Of a stretch of DNA of 64,000 nucleotides, positions 44,540-52,428 are shown in pieces. A model generated the notes under the pieces. The model did not search any database. It was not told the DNA's origin and saw only the letters and a program-made list of their open reading frames with translations. Position numbers and translations under genes: made by a program. Each line of letters starts with the position of its first letter. Positions within the stretch are counted from its first letter, which is position 1. The stretch is from Microbaculum marinum (GTDB lineage: Bacteria > Pseudomonadota > Alphaproteobacteria > Rhizobiales > Tepidamorphaceae), in the NCBI RefSeq assembly GCF_042646165.1, contig NZ_JBHRTC010000024.1. One strand, given 5' to 3'.

Positions 44540-45937
44540 TCATCCCGTAAAGCTCATCCGCATGTGCCAGGACTTCGGCCGGGTCAGCGTCTCGTAGCCG
44601 ACCCGCGACAGGGTGGCGCCGCGGCCGGTGTCCTTGACCCCGGTCCAGGCGAGCGCCGGATCGAGATAGTCGCAGCGGTTCATGAACACCGTGCCGGTCT
44701 CGATCCGTTCGCCGATGCGCTCGGCCGCGTCGAGGTCCTGCGTCCACAGCGACGCGGTCAGCCCGTACGGGCTGTCGTTCATCAGCTGCACCGCTTCCTC
44801 GTCGTCGGCGACCGGCATGATGCCGACGACGGGGCCGAAGGATTCCTCCACCATCACCGCCATCTGGTGGTTCACTCCGGTCAGCACCTGCGGCGCCATG
44901 TAGGCGGTGCCGGGCCTGTCGGCCGGGAAATCCTTCGGGTCGAGATGGGCCTTCGCCCCGCTGCGCACCGCCGCATCGATCTGGGCGCGCACGAAGTCGG
45001 CAGCCTGCGGCTTCACCATCGGGCCGATGGTGGTCGCCTCGTCTAGCGGGTCGCCGAGCACGTACTGCCGGGTCAGGTCGACGAAGCCGCCGACGAACTC
45101 GTCATAGACGTCCTTGTGGACGTAGATCCGCTCGATCCCGCAGCACGACTGGCCGGAATTGAAGAACGAGCCGTCGACGAGGTTCTCGACGGTGGCCGGC
45201 ATGTCGCAGTCGGGCCGCACGTAGGCGGGATCCTTGCCGCCGAGTTCCAGGCCGAGCCCGGTGAAGGTTCCGGCCGCCGCCTTCTCCATCGCCTTGCCGC
45301 CCGCAACCGAGCCGGTGAAGTTGACCTGGTCGACATGGCCGCCGGAGATGATCCGGGCCGCCTGGCCGTGGCTGAGGAACAGGTTCTGGAACAGCCCGGC
45401 CGGCAGCCCGGCCTCGTCGAAGGCCTTCTGGAAGCGCTCGCCGACCAGCAGCGTCTGGCTCGCGTGCTTCAGGATCACGGCGTTGCCGGCCATCAGGGCG
45501 GGGACGATCGAGTTGACGGCGGTGAGGTAGGGAAAGTTCCACGGCGCGATCACGAAGACGATACCCACCGGCTCGCGCGTGATCCAGCGCCGGAAGCCCT
45601 CCTTCGGCGTCGGGTCCATGCGGGCGAGCGAGATGTCGGCGATGTCGATCATGTGCAGCGCCCGCTCCTCGAAGCCGCGCAGCTCGCCGGCCCCCGACCT
45701 GACCGGCCGGCCCATCTGCCAGGCGAGTTCGGGGACGATCTCCTCGCGCATGCCCGTCATCGCGGCGGTGGCCGCCGTGCAGACCTTCGCCCGCTCGAAC
45801 ACCGGCAGCCGCCGCCACTCCGCCTGCGCCGCGCGGGCACGGGCGAGCGCGGCGTCGACGTCGGAATCGGGCGTGATCGGCCGCTCGGCATAGATCTCGC
45901 CGTTGACGGGGGAAACGCAGCGGATGGTGTCGGTCAT
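44540..45937 (-). CDS. Aldehyde dehydrogenase family protein
   Basis: This 465-residue cytosolic NAD(P)+-dependent enzyme oxidises an aldehyde to an acid. The catalytic Glu is in ELGGKDPAYV and the catalytic Cys in NSGQSCCGIERIYV. Other landmarks are WNFPYLTAVNSIVPALMAGNAV, EESFGPVVGIM and PYGLTASLWTQD. Length and order are typical. It lies between the GS-like ligase and the iron alcohol dehydrogenase on the same strand, which suggests that a shared amino-alcohol or similar pathway uses them in sequence. Confidence 0.92.
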   Translation of the reverse strand: MTDTIRCVSPVNGEIYAERPITPDSDVDAALARARAAQAEWRRLPVFERAKVCTAATAAMTGMREEIVPELAWQMGRPVRSGAGELRGFEERALHMIDIADISLARMDPTPKEGFRRWITREPVGIVFVIAPWNFPYLTAVNSIVPALMAGNAVILKHASQTLLVGERFQKAFDEAGLPAGLFQNLFLSHGQAARIISGGHVDQVNFTGSVAGGKAMEKAAAGTFTGLGLELGGKDPAYVRPDCDMPATVENLVDGSFFNSGQSCCGIERIYVHKDVYDEFVGGFVDLTRQYVLGDPLDEATTIGPMVKPQAADFVRAQIDAAVRSGAKAHLDPKDFPADRPGTAYMAPQVLTGVNHQMAVMVEESFGPVVGIMPVADDEEAVQLMNDSPYGLTASLWTQDLDAAERIGERIETGTVFMNRCDYLDPALAWTGVKDTGRGATLSRVGYETLTRPKSWHMRMSFTG

Positions 45938-45971
45938 GTCGGGTCTCTGTCAGCGAAAGCGGTTGTGATGT

Positions 45972-46062
45972 GTAGCCCGGATGGCGCGTCAGCGTAATCC
46001 GGGAACGGCGGCTATCAGGGGCTACGAACTTCCCGGATTGCGCTGCGCTACATCCGGGCTAC
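45972..46062. repeat. Palindromic repeat, family B
   Basis: Exact outer 12-base arms, GTAGCCCGGATG at 45972-45983 and CATCCGGGCTAC at 46051-46062, and an inner near-perfect pair around CCGGGAA/TTCCCGG. The terminal sequence is a common dispersed palindrome in Hyphomicrobiales. Confidence 0.9.
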
Positions 46063-46247
46063 GGCTTGTTTCGCCGGAGCTTTGGTCTGGAATTTCGGGC
46101 AGGAACCAGGACGGCTCGGTCAGGTCCGCGCCGGGCGCAATTGTTGGCTTTCCCTTCAGGATGCCAAAGAGCGGGTGTTGTTTGCTGTTCATGTCTATAA
46201 TCGGGCCCTGCCGTACGTCTCAGAAAGGTGTCCAACCATCTTCTCTG

Positions 46248-46335
46248 ATGTCATGCCCGGACGTGTTCCGGGCATCCATATCCACTGTCGCAGGCGAATG
46301 TGGTCATGGATTGCCGGGCCAAGCCCGGCAATGAC
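46248..46335. repeat. Palindromic repeat, family C
   Basis: Outer arms TGTCATGCCCGG (46248-46259) and CCGGCAATGACA (46324-46335) pair with one mismatch. Inner arms TCCAT/ATGGA continue the hairpin. It is a recurrent intergenic palindrome in many Alphaproteobacteria. Confidence 0.85.
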
Positions 46336-46391
46336 AGGCTGAGTGGAGCACACGTCCGGCTGCACTCCATTGCCTTGTCGCAACGTCCGCG

Positions 46392-46487
46392 CTGGGCCCC
46401 GGATCAGGTCCGGGGCGTCGGTCCGTCGTGTGGCGGAAACGGAGCGCAAGACCGCAGCGGACGTCCCGGACCTGATCCGGGGCCCAG
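46392..46487. repeat. Palindromic repeat, family D
   Basis: A 23-base exact inverted repeat (46392-46414 and 46465-46487) with core CCGGATCAGGTCCGG and complement. Weaker outer complementarity (GTCGC/GCGAC) extends to 46377 and 46494. This is the longest exact inverted repeat seen in the window. Confidence 0.9.
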
Positions 46488-46526
46488 GAGCGACAGGCGC
46501 GGTGCTTGCAGCTGCCATCGCCTCGC

Positions 46527-47900
46527 TCACGCGCGCTCGAAGCCGCGCTTCAGCTCGAGGTCCGTCACCCGGCGGTCGAACTCGGCCTGCTCCCAGCGCG
46601 CCGTGTGCACGTAGTGATCGACGACCTGGTCGCCGAAAGCCGCCCGCAGCATCTTCGACTTGTCCATCAGCTCGGTCGCCTCGCGCAGCGTCCCGGGAAT
46701 GTCGCGCAGCTTCTTGCCGTGGTAGGCGTCGCCCTCGAAGGCCGGCTCCAGCTCCAGTTCCTGCTCGATGCCGGCAAGGCCCGCCGCCAGCAGCGCGGCG
46801 AAGGCGAGGTAGGGGTTGAGGTCGGCGCCGCCGACCCGGCACTCGATGCGCACCGCCTTCGTGTCGGCGCCGCACAGCCGGAAACCGGCGGTGCGATTGT
46901 CGTGGCTCCACACCGCCTTGGTCGGCGCGAAGGTGCCGACCTGCTGGAAGCGCTTGTAGGAGTTCACGAACGGCGCCAGGAACCAGGTGATCTCGCGGGC
47001 ATGCTTGAGCTGGCCGGCGATGTAGTGGCGCATCATCTTCGACATGCCGTGCTCGGCCTTCGGGTCGTGGAACAGCGACTTCTTGCCGGCCTTGTCCCAC
47101 AGCGAGGAGTGCACGTGGCAGCTCGATCCGGCCAGGTCGTAGTTCCACTTGGCCATGAAGGTGACGGCCTTGCCCTGCCTGTCGGCGATCTCCTTGATGG
47201 CGTTCTTCATGACGACGTGGCGGTCGGCCATGGTCAGCGCGTCGGCGTAGCGCACGTTCAGCTCTTCCTGGCCCGGCCCCCACTCGCCCTTGGAGTTCTC
47301 GATCGGGATGCCGGCTGCCTGGAGATTGGTGCGGATCGCCTGCATCACCGGCTCCTCGCGCATCGTCTGCAGGACGTTGTAGTCCTCGATGTAGTAGCCG
47401 CTGGTCTGCAGGTCCCGGTAGCCCTTGTCGTAGGCTAGGCGAAACGAGTCGTCGAACAGGTAGAACTCGAGCTCGGAGGCGAAGAAGGCCTGCGCGCCGA
47501 GCCCCGTCAGCCGCTCGAGCTGCTTCTTCAGGATCGCCCGCGGCGAATGCGGGATCGGCTCGTGGTGATGGTGGTCGACGAGGTCGCACAGCACCATCGC
47601 GGTCTTTTCCAGCCACGGCACCGGCATCAGCGTCGCCATGTCCGGCCTGAACACGAAGTCGCCGTAGCCCTTCGACCAGTTGGCCGCCGCGTAGCCCGGC
47701 ACCGGCTCCATCTCGATGTCGTTGGCCAGCAGGTAGTCGCAGCCGTGCGTCTCCTCGTAGGCCGACTCGACGAAATGCTCGGCCTGGAAGCGCTTGCCGA
47801 CCAGCCGGCCGATCATGTCGGGAAAGCAGACGACGACGGTGTCGATGTCGCCGGCCTGCACGGCCTTCTTGAGGGAATCGAACGTGAGCTTGGCTGGCAT
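46527..47900 (-). CDS. Glutamine-synthetase-family ligase (PuuA/GlnA4-like)
   Basis: This 457-residue protein is a GS-fold ATP-dependent ligase. Typical blocks are ASELEFYLFDD (metal-binding E-x-E), KGEWGPGQEELNV, FMAKWNYDLAGSSCHVHSSLWD (ATP and metal His), RIECRVGGADLNPYLAFAALLAAGL. No adenylylation Tyr loop of nitrogen-assimilation GS is visible, so it probably makes a gamma-glutamyl amide of an amine. The ATG at 47900 matches MPAKLTFDSLKK; upstream codons would extend into a repeat. ADH and ALDH genes downstream suggest an ethanolamine-like gamma-glutamylation pathway. Confidence 0.85.
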   Translation of the reverse strand: MPAKLTFDSLKKAVQAGDIDTVVVCFPDMIGRLVGKRFQAEHFVESAYEETHGCDYLLANDIEMEPVPGYAAANWSKGYGDFVFRPDMATLMPVPWLEKTAMVLCDLVDHHHHEPIPHSPRAILKKQLERLTGLGAQAFFASELEFYLFDDSFRLAYDKGYRDLQTSGYYIEDYNVLQTMREEPVMQAIRTNLQAAGIPIENSKGEWGPGQEELNVRYADALTMADRHVVMKNAIKEIADRQGKAVTFMAKWNYDLAGSSCHVHSSLWDKAGKKSLFHDPKAEHGMSKMMRHYIAGQLKHAREITWFLAPFVNSYKRFQQVGTFAPTKAVWSHDNRTAGFRLCGADTKAVRIECRVGGADLNPYLAFAALLAAGLAGIEQELELEPAFEGDAYHGKKLRDIPGTLREATELMDKSKMLRAAFGDQVVDHYVHTARWEQAEFDRRVTDLELKRGFERA

Positions 47901-47980
47901 GGGTTTCAGGTCCGTTTGGTACTGCTTCGGCTGATAGGCATCTGGTTTGCAACAGGATGCCTTCGGGGCAGTTGCCCCGC

Positions 47981-48022
47981 CCATGGTTCGAGACGCGGCC
48001 GGCGCCGCTCCTCACCATGAGG
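47981..48022. repeat. Palindromic repeat, family A, copy 2 (half-element)
   Basis: CCATGGTTCGAGACGCG followed by GCTCCTCACCATGAGG. The same order as the right half of copy 1 (44438-44475), with a few substitutions. It lies in the 275-base gap between the GS-like and DctP genes. Confidence 0.8.
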
Positions 48023-48056
48023 TTTCCCGTGTTACAAGGGTCGCCTCACACACCGA

Positions 48057-48100
48057 CCTCATCCTGAGGAGGGCGCGACAGCGACCGTCTCGAAGGATGG
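48057..48100. repeat. Palindromic repeat, family A, copy 3 (opposite half)
   Basis: CCTCATCCTGAGGAGG followed by CGTCTCGAAGGATGG, which matches the left half of copy 1. With copy 2 it forms a 120-base inverted element. Confidence 0.8.
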
Positions 48101-48175
48101 GCGGCACGGCACCCTGAACACGAAATCCTTCCATACGCCGGACCCGGAGGCATCCCCCGGGCCCGGTCGTCTCGC

Positions 48176-49240
48176 TCACGCGCAGCGGTAGGGCGGGCCC
48201 GCCTTCTCCATCACGCCGGCATACTTGCGCAGGATCTCGACGACGCGCTTGGAGCGGTCGCTCTCGGCGGCGATCTCCTCCCAGAACGTCTCGGCGGCCT
48301 TCACCACCTGGTTCCATTCGGAGTCCGGGATCGAGGTCAGCTCCAGCTTGTCGCCGTTCACGCGCAGGTTCGCCTCGCCGCCCCAATACCACCACTGCCG
48401 GTAGTAGTGGGAGGAGTCCATTGTCAGGCGGAACAGTTCCTTCAGATGGTCCGGCACCTCGTTCCAGCGCTCGGTGTTGGCGAAGAACGAGCCGATCCAT
48501 GCGCCGGTGATGTTGTTGGTCAGGAAGTACTTGGTGACGTTCGCCCAGCCGACCGTGTAGTCCTCGGTGATGCCCGACCAGGCCATGCCGTCGAGCTCGC
48601 CGGTCTGCACCGCCACCTCGGCGTCCTCGTAGGGGATGTTGACCGGGATGACGCCGAACTGGGTCAGGAACCGGCCCGCCGTCGGGAAGGTATAGACCCT
48701 GAGACCCTTCAGGTCCTCCAGGCTGCGGATCGGCTTGGTGGTGTTGAAGTGGCAGGGGTCCCACGAGCCGGCCGACAGCCAGGTGACGTTCTCGACCTCC
48801 GAATACGCCTCCTCCCAGATCTCCTTCAGGCCGTACTGGTTGAACAGCACCGGCACGTCGAGGGAGTAGCGGGTGGCGAACGGGAAGTAGCCGCCGAACA
48901 CCGACACGTCGACCGGCGCGGCCATCGAGTCCTCGTCGGACTGCACCGCGTCGATGGTGCCCGCCTGCATGGCGCGGAACAGTTCCCCGGTCGGCACCAG
49001 CTGGTCGGCGGTGTAGAGCTCGATCACCATGTCGCCGTTGGCGACCTTGTTGAAGGAGTCGATCGCCGGCTTGATGACGTGCTCGGCGAGCGCGGCGCCG
49101 GCATAGGTCTGCAGGCGCCACTTGATCGGCGACTGGCCGAGCACCGCCGGCGCGGCGAGCGCCGAGGCGCCGGTGGCGGCGGTGGCCATCCCGGCCGTCC
49201 GCAGGAAGTCGCGTTTGCTCAGCTTCTTGGTATCGGTCAT
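48176..49240 (-). CDS. TRAP transporter substrate-binding protein (DctP family)
   Basis: This 354-residue protein captures an organic acid or related solute in the periplasm. A Tat-like signal (SKRDFLRTAGMATAATGASALAAPAVLGQ) precedes the DctP fold: KWRLQTYAGAALAEHVIKPAI, then VELGEFFRAMQAG-like DELFRAMQAGTIDAVQSDEDSM, and LKGLRVYTFPTAGRFLTQFGVIPVNIPYEDAEVAVQTGELDGMAWSGI. It is separated by 275 bases from the large permease on the same strand, with a palindromic element in the gap. The ligand is unknown; an amine or hydroxy-acid would fit the neighbours. Confidence 0.92.
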   Translation of the reverse strand: MTDTKKLSKRDFLRTAGMATAATGASALAAPAVLGQSPIKWRLQTYAGAALAEHVIKPAIDSFNKVANGDMVIELYTADQLVPTGELFRAMQAGTIDAVQSDEDSMAAPVDVSVFGGYFPFATRYSLDVPVLFNQYGLKEIWEEAYSEVENVTWLSAGSWDPCHFNTTKPIRSLEDLKGLRVYTFPTAGRFLTQFGVIPVNIPYEDAEVAVQTGELDGMAWSGITEDYTVGWANVTKYFLTNNITGAWIGSFFANTERWNEVPDHLKELFRLTMDSSHYYRQWWYWGGEANLRVNGDKLELTSIPDSEWNQVVKAAETFWEEIAAESDRSKRVVEILRKYAGVMEKAGPPYRCA

Positions 49241-49373
49241 GTCCCTTTGCTCCCTTCTGGTGTGTGGTCCCGGACCGGGCGCTGCACCCGTCCCGGCTCC
49301 TCCTCGCCTGCCGTTCCTCCCGTGAACGGCGTACCTGCGGATCTGACGTCCGCTTTCGTCTTTCTCTTCCTCA

Positions 49374-49475
49374 CGTCATCCCGGACGGCCGAAGGCCGAG
49401 CCGGGATCGCAAGGGACCGCAGCGCTGCGGCTCGTGGCGATCCCGGCTCTCCGCTTCGCTTCGGCCGGGATGACG
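49374..49475. repeat. Palindromic repeat, family E
   Basis: Outer arms CGTCATCCCGG (49374-49384) and CCGGGATGACG (49465-49475) are exact, with an inner pair GAGCCGGGATCGC / GCGATCCCGGCTC (49399-49411, 49437-49449). It lies between the DctP and large-permease genes. The termini are like widely dispersed alphaproteobacterial palindromes. Confidence 0.88.
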
Positions 49476-49515
49476 ACGGAGAGTTGGTTGCGTGTGTCCA
49501 AGGCTTCCTCTCTCC

Positions 49516-50838
49516 TCAGTTCCCGTAGACCTTGTTCGGCAGCCACAGGGCGATCTGCGGGAACACCATCAGCAGCACCATCGCCACCACCATGACCAGC
49601 ACGAACGGCACGATCGAACGATAGATGTCGCCGAGCGTCACCTCCGGCGGCGCCATGGCGCGCATCAGGAACAGGTTGTAGCCGAACGGCGGCGTCATGT
49701 AGGCGATCTGGCAGGTGATCGTGTAGAGCACGCCGTACCAGATCAGGTCGAATTCCAGCGCCCTGACCAGCGGCACGTAGAGCGGCGCGACGATCACCAG
49801 CATCGCGGTGTCGTCGAGGAACATGCCCATCAGGATGAAGGAGATCTGCATCATGATGATGATCTCCCACGGCCCCAGCCCAAGCTTGTCGATGAACAGG
49901 TGCTCGATCGCCTTGACCGCGCCGAGCCCGTCGAACACCGCGCCGAAACAAAGGGCGGCCGTAATGATCCACATGAACATGCAGGAGATGTTCAGCGTCT
50001 TGCGCACGGTGGTGTGGAAGACGGCGAAGCTCAGCCGCCGCTTGACCAGCGCGGCGATCGTCGCCGCCACGGCGCCGACGGCGGAACTCTCCACCAGGCT
50101 GGTGTAGCCCATGATGAACAGGCCGGTCATCGCGAAGAAGATCAGGAACGGCAGGATGCCGGCCTGCAGCAGCCGGATCTTCTCGCCCCAGCTCACCTGC
50201 CGCTCCGCCTTCGGCAGCGTCGGGCCGAGGTTCGGCTGCAGCGCGCAGCGCACCAGGATGTAGATGACGAATAGGCCGGCCATCATCAGGCCGGGAATGG
50301 CGCCTGCGAGCCACAGCTGGCCGATCGGCTGGCGGGCGATCATGCCGTACAGCACCAGCACCACGCTCGGCGGCACCAGGATGCCGAGCGACGAGCCGGC
50401 CTGGATGACGCCGGTCACCATGATCTTGTCGTAGCCGCGTCTGAGCAGTTCGGGCAGCGCGATCGAGGCGCCGATCGCCATGCCCGCGACCGACAGCCCG
50501 TTCATCGCCGAGACCACGACCATCAGCCCGATGGTGCCGACCGCGAGCCCCCCCGGCACCGGCCCGAACCAGACGTGGAACATCTGGTAGAGGTCGTCGG
50601 CGATGCCGGACTCCGACAGCATGTAGCCCATGAAGATGAACATCGGCAGCGTCAGCAGCGGGTACCACTTCATCAGCTTCATCGCCGCCGAGAAGCCGAG
50701 CTCGGCGCCGCCGTCGCCCCACAGCAGCAGCGCCGAGGCCGTCGCCACGAAGCCGATCGCGCCGTAGATGCGCTGCCCGGTCAGGAGCAGCAGCATCATC
50801 GAGGAGAACATCATGAGCGCGATCATCTCGTAGCTCAT
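49516..50838 (-). CDS. TRAP transporter large permease (DctM family)
   Basis: This 440-residue inner-membrane protein is the transport subunit, with about 12 membrane segments. Conserved DctM features are GYMLSESGIADDLYQMFHVWFGPVPGGLAVGTIGLMVVVSAMNGLSVAG, then GVIQAGSSLGILVPPSVVLVLYGMIA, and MGMFLDDTAMLVIVAPLYVPLV. The ATG at 50838 overlaps the small-permease stop (ATGA). A reading that starts earlier (50976) is spurious. Confidence 0.94.
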   Translation of the reverse strand: MSYEMIALMMFSSMMLLLLTGQRIYGAIGFVATASALLLWGDGGAELGFSAAMKLMKWYPLLTLPMFIFMGYMLSESGIADDLYQMFHVWFGPVPGGLAVGTIGLMVVVSAMNGLSVAGMAIGASIALPELLRRGYDKIMVTGVIQAGSSLGILVPPSVVLVLYGMIARQPIGQLWLAGAIPGLMMAGLFVIYILVRCALQPNLGPTLPKAERQVSWGEKIRLLQAGILPFLIFFAMTGLFIMGYTSLVESSAVGAVAATIAALVKRRLSFAVFHTTVRKTLNISCMFMWIITAALCFGAVFDGLGAVKAIEHLFIDKLGLGPWEIIIMMQISFILMGMFLDDTAMLVIVAPLYVPLVRALEFDLIWYGVLYTITCQIAYMTPPFGYNLFLMRAMAPPEVTLGDIYRSIVPFVLVMVVAMVLLMVFPQIALWLPNKVYGN

Positions 50839-51377
50839 GAGGCGCTCTCCGGGTCGATCTCGTGGCCCGTGACGATCGGCATCCCGCGCGCCTCCGCGAC
50901 ATTGCGGAAGAAGGTCGCGATCGCCTGCAGCAGGGTCAGCAGGATCGCCAGCGTCATGATCGCCTTGATCGGCCACATCTTCGGCGCCCAGGCCGAGTAG
51001 CTCTCCTCGCCGTACCTGATGGCGTATTCGGTCGACGAGATGCCGCCGTAGAGCAGCATGACAAGGAAGAAGATCAGGAACAGGATGGTGACCGAATCGA
51101 CCGCCGCCTTGGTGCGCGGCCGGCAGCTGCTGTAGAGCAGGTCCATGCGCACGTGGGCGCCCGTCTGCAGGGTGTAGCCGCCGCCGAGCAGGTAGTAGGC
51201 GACCATCACGAACTGCGCCATTTCCAGCGTCCAGAGCGACGGCAGGAAGAAGGCCTTGGTGATCGCCGAGTAGAACAGGATGCCGAGCATCGCCACGATG
51301 AGATACATCGCGACCAGACCGACGACCCGGTTCACGGACTCCACGTAGCGGACATATGACTTGATGGCCTCAGGCAT
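50835..51377 (-). CDS. TRAP transporter small permease (DctQ family)
   Basis: This 180-residue inner-membrane protein has four membrane segments and the DctQ-type WTLEMAQFVMVAYYLLGGGYTLQTGAHVRMDLLYS. The start at 51377 (MPEAIKSYVRYVESVN) is preferred to one 17 codons earlier. Its stop overlaps the large-permease start. The N-formylglutamate-amidohydrolase-like gene ends 93 bases upstream. Confidence 0.93.
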   Translation of the reverse strand: MPEAIKSYVRYVESVNRVVGLVAMYLIVAMLGILFYSAITKAFFLPSLWTLEMAQFVMVAYYLLGGGYTLQTGAHVRMDLLYSSCRPRTKAAVDSVTILFLIFFLVMLLYGGISSTEYAIRYGEESYSAWAPKMWPIKAIMTLAILLTLLQAIATFFRNVAEARGMPIVTGHEIDPESAS

Positions 51378-51470
51378 GCCGGCCCGTCGTCGCCGCCATG
51401 TCGGGCGCTCCGAACCCCCACCGGACATGCTGTCGGATGTTCACCGGTCCGCCCCTTCCCGGATCGTGCT

Positions 51471-52247
51471 TCATCTGATCGCCCGCACGCCGTCCCACAG
51501 CGCCGCCGCGAGGCGTTCCGCCCAGATAACTTGGCCTTCGGCCTCGCCGATCAAGTCGTTGCGGATCTCGATCATGACGCTGGCGAGTCCGCGCGCCTCT
51601 CCGTGCCTGTGGAGCGTGTGATAGACGCCGTCCCAGGGACCGTAGGGCTCGTTGTCGCCGACCACCAGATCCGCCTCGCCCTCCAGCGCCTCGAACAGCC
51701 GGTCGGCCAGCCTGCGATCGGCATTGTAGAGGATGCCCACATGCCACGGCCGGGGACTGGAGCGGTAGGTGGGCGTGTAGCTGTGCACGGCGGCCAGCGC
51801 CGTGTCGATGCCCGCTGCCGCGCGCCGGTCGAGCAGCGCGTCGATGGCGTCGTGGTAGGCGTCGTAGATGCCGGCGATGCGGTGGGCCCGCACGGCCGGG
51901 TCCAGGTCGACATTGCCCGGTATCTCGGTGTCCTCGCTGAGGGTCGTGGCGGAGTCCGGGGCGTCGGTCGGACGGTTGCAGTCGATCAGCAGCCGCGAGG
52001 CGTCGGGAAAGACCAGCGGCGAGCCGAGGCGCCGCGCCATGTCGCGGGCGACCGGCAGGGCGCCGGGATCCCAGGCGATGTGGCGCTGCATCTGGGCCGC
52101 AGGCAGCCCGGGCGAGCCGAAACCCGCCGGGACGCGGTTCGAGGCATGGTCGCACAGCACCAGGAAATCGCCGGCGACCGCATCGCCCTCGAGGCGGATC
52201 AGCCCGTCGGCATCGACACGCGGTTCCGGCTCCGCAAGACCGTTCAT
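51471..52247 (-). CDS. N-formylglutamate amidohydrolase-like enzyme
   Basis: This 258-residue protein matches the HutG-like N-formylglutamate amidohydrolase family: FLVLCDHASNRVPAGFGSPG, then AVHSYTPTYRSSPRPWHVGILYN and LVVGDNEPYGPWDGVYHTLHRHGEARGLASVMIEIRND. The His and acidic residues suggest a zinc peptidase-like fold. The ATG at 52247 avoids the intergenic segment. It lies at the head of the minus-strand catabolic locus, divergent from the RpiR gene. In this context it might release glutamate from a gamma-glutamyl intermediate; that is inference. Confidence 0.87.
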   Translation of the reverse strand: MNGLAEPEPRVDADGLIRLEGDAVAGDFLVLCDHASNRVPAGFGSPGLPAAQMQRHIAWDPGALPVARDMARRLGSPLVFPDASRLLIDCNRPTDAPDSATTLSEDTEIPGNVDLDPAVRAHRIAGIYDAYHDAIDALLDRRAAAGIDTALAAVHSYTPTYRSSPRPWHVGILYNADRRLADRLFEALEGEADLVVGDNEPYGPWDGVYHTLHRHGEARGLASVMIEIRNDLIGEAEGQVIWAERLAAALWDGVRAIR

Positions 52248-52342
52248 CTTTCCCCGCGTTTCGCGCAGTACACCGTCGCGGACGCCCGGTTGCGGCACCG
52301 TCCCGAATTCATAATTCTAGATACAAGGAGACCGTCATTGTC

Positions 52343-52363
52343 AAATCTGAAACGAAGATTTCA
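52343..52363. promoter_or_regulatory. Candidate RpiR operator
   Basis: Two overlapping dyads: AAATCT-GAAACGA-AGATTT (52343-52361) and TGAAA-CGAAGA-TTTCA (52348-52363). They lie in the 181-base region between the divergent amidohydrolase and RpiR genes. The ten-base string AAATCTGAAA recurs at 52420-52429 on the rpiR start. TGAAA/TTTCA arms are typical of many RpiR-family operators. Confidence 0.5.
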
Positions 52364-52428
52364 CCAGGTGGACGACCGGCCTTCCGCGCGTTAGTGGTGG
52401 GCACGGTATTGGGGTCCGGAAATCTGAA

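Larger units (their letters stand above)
45938..46526. other. Gene-free 589-base gap holding three palindromic elements
   Basis: Between the aldehyde dehydrogenase and the GS-like ligase genes. It is filled by repeat families B, C and D, listed separately. No other gene is seen. Small unlisted reading frames here do not look coding. Confidence 0.8.
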
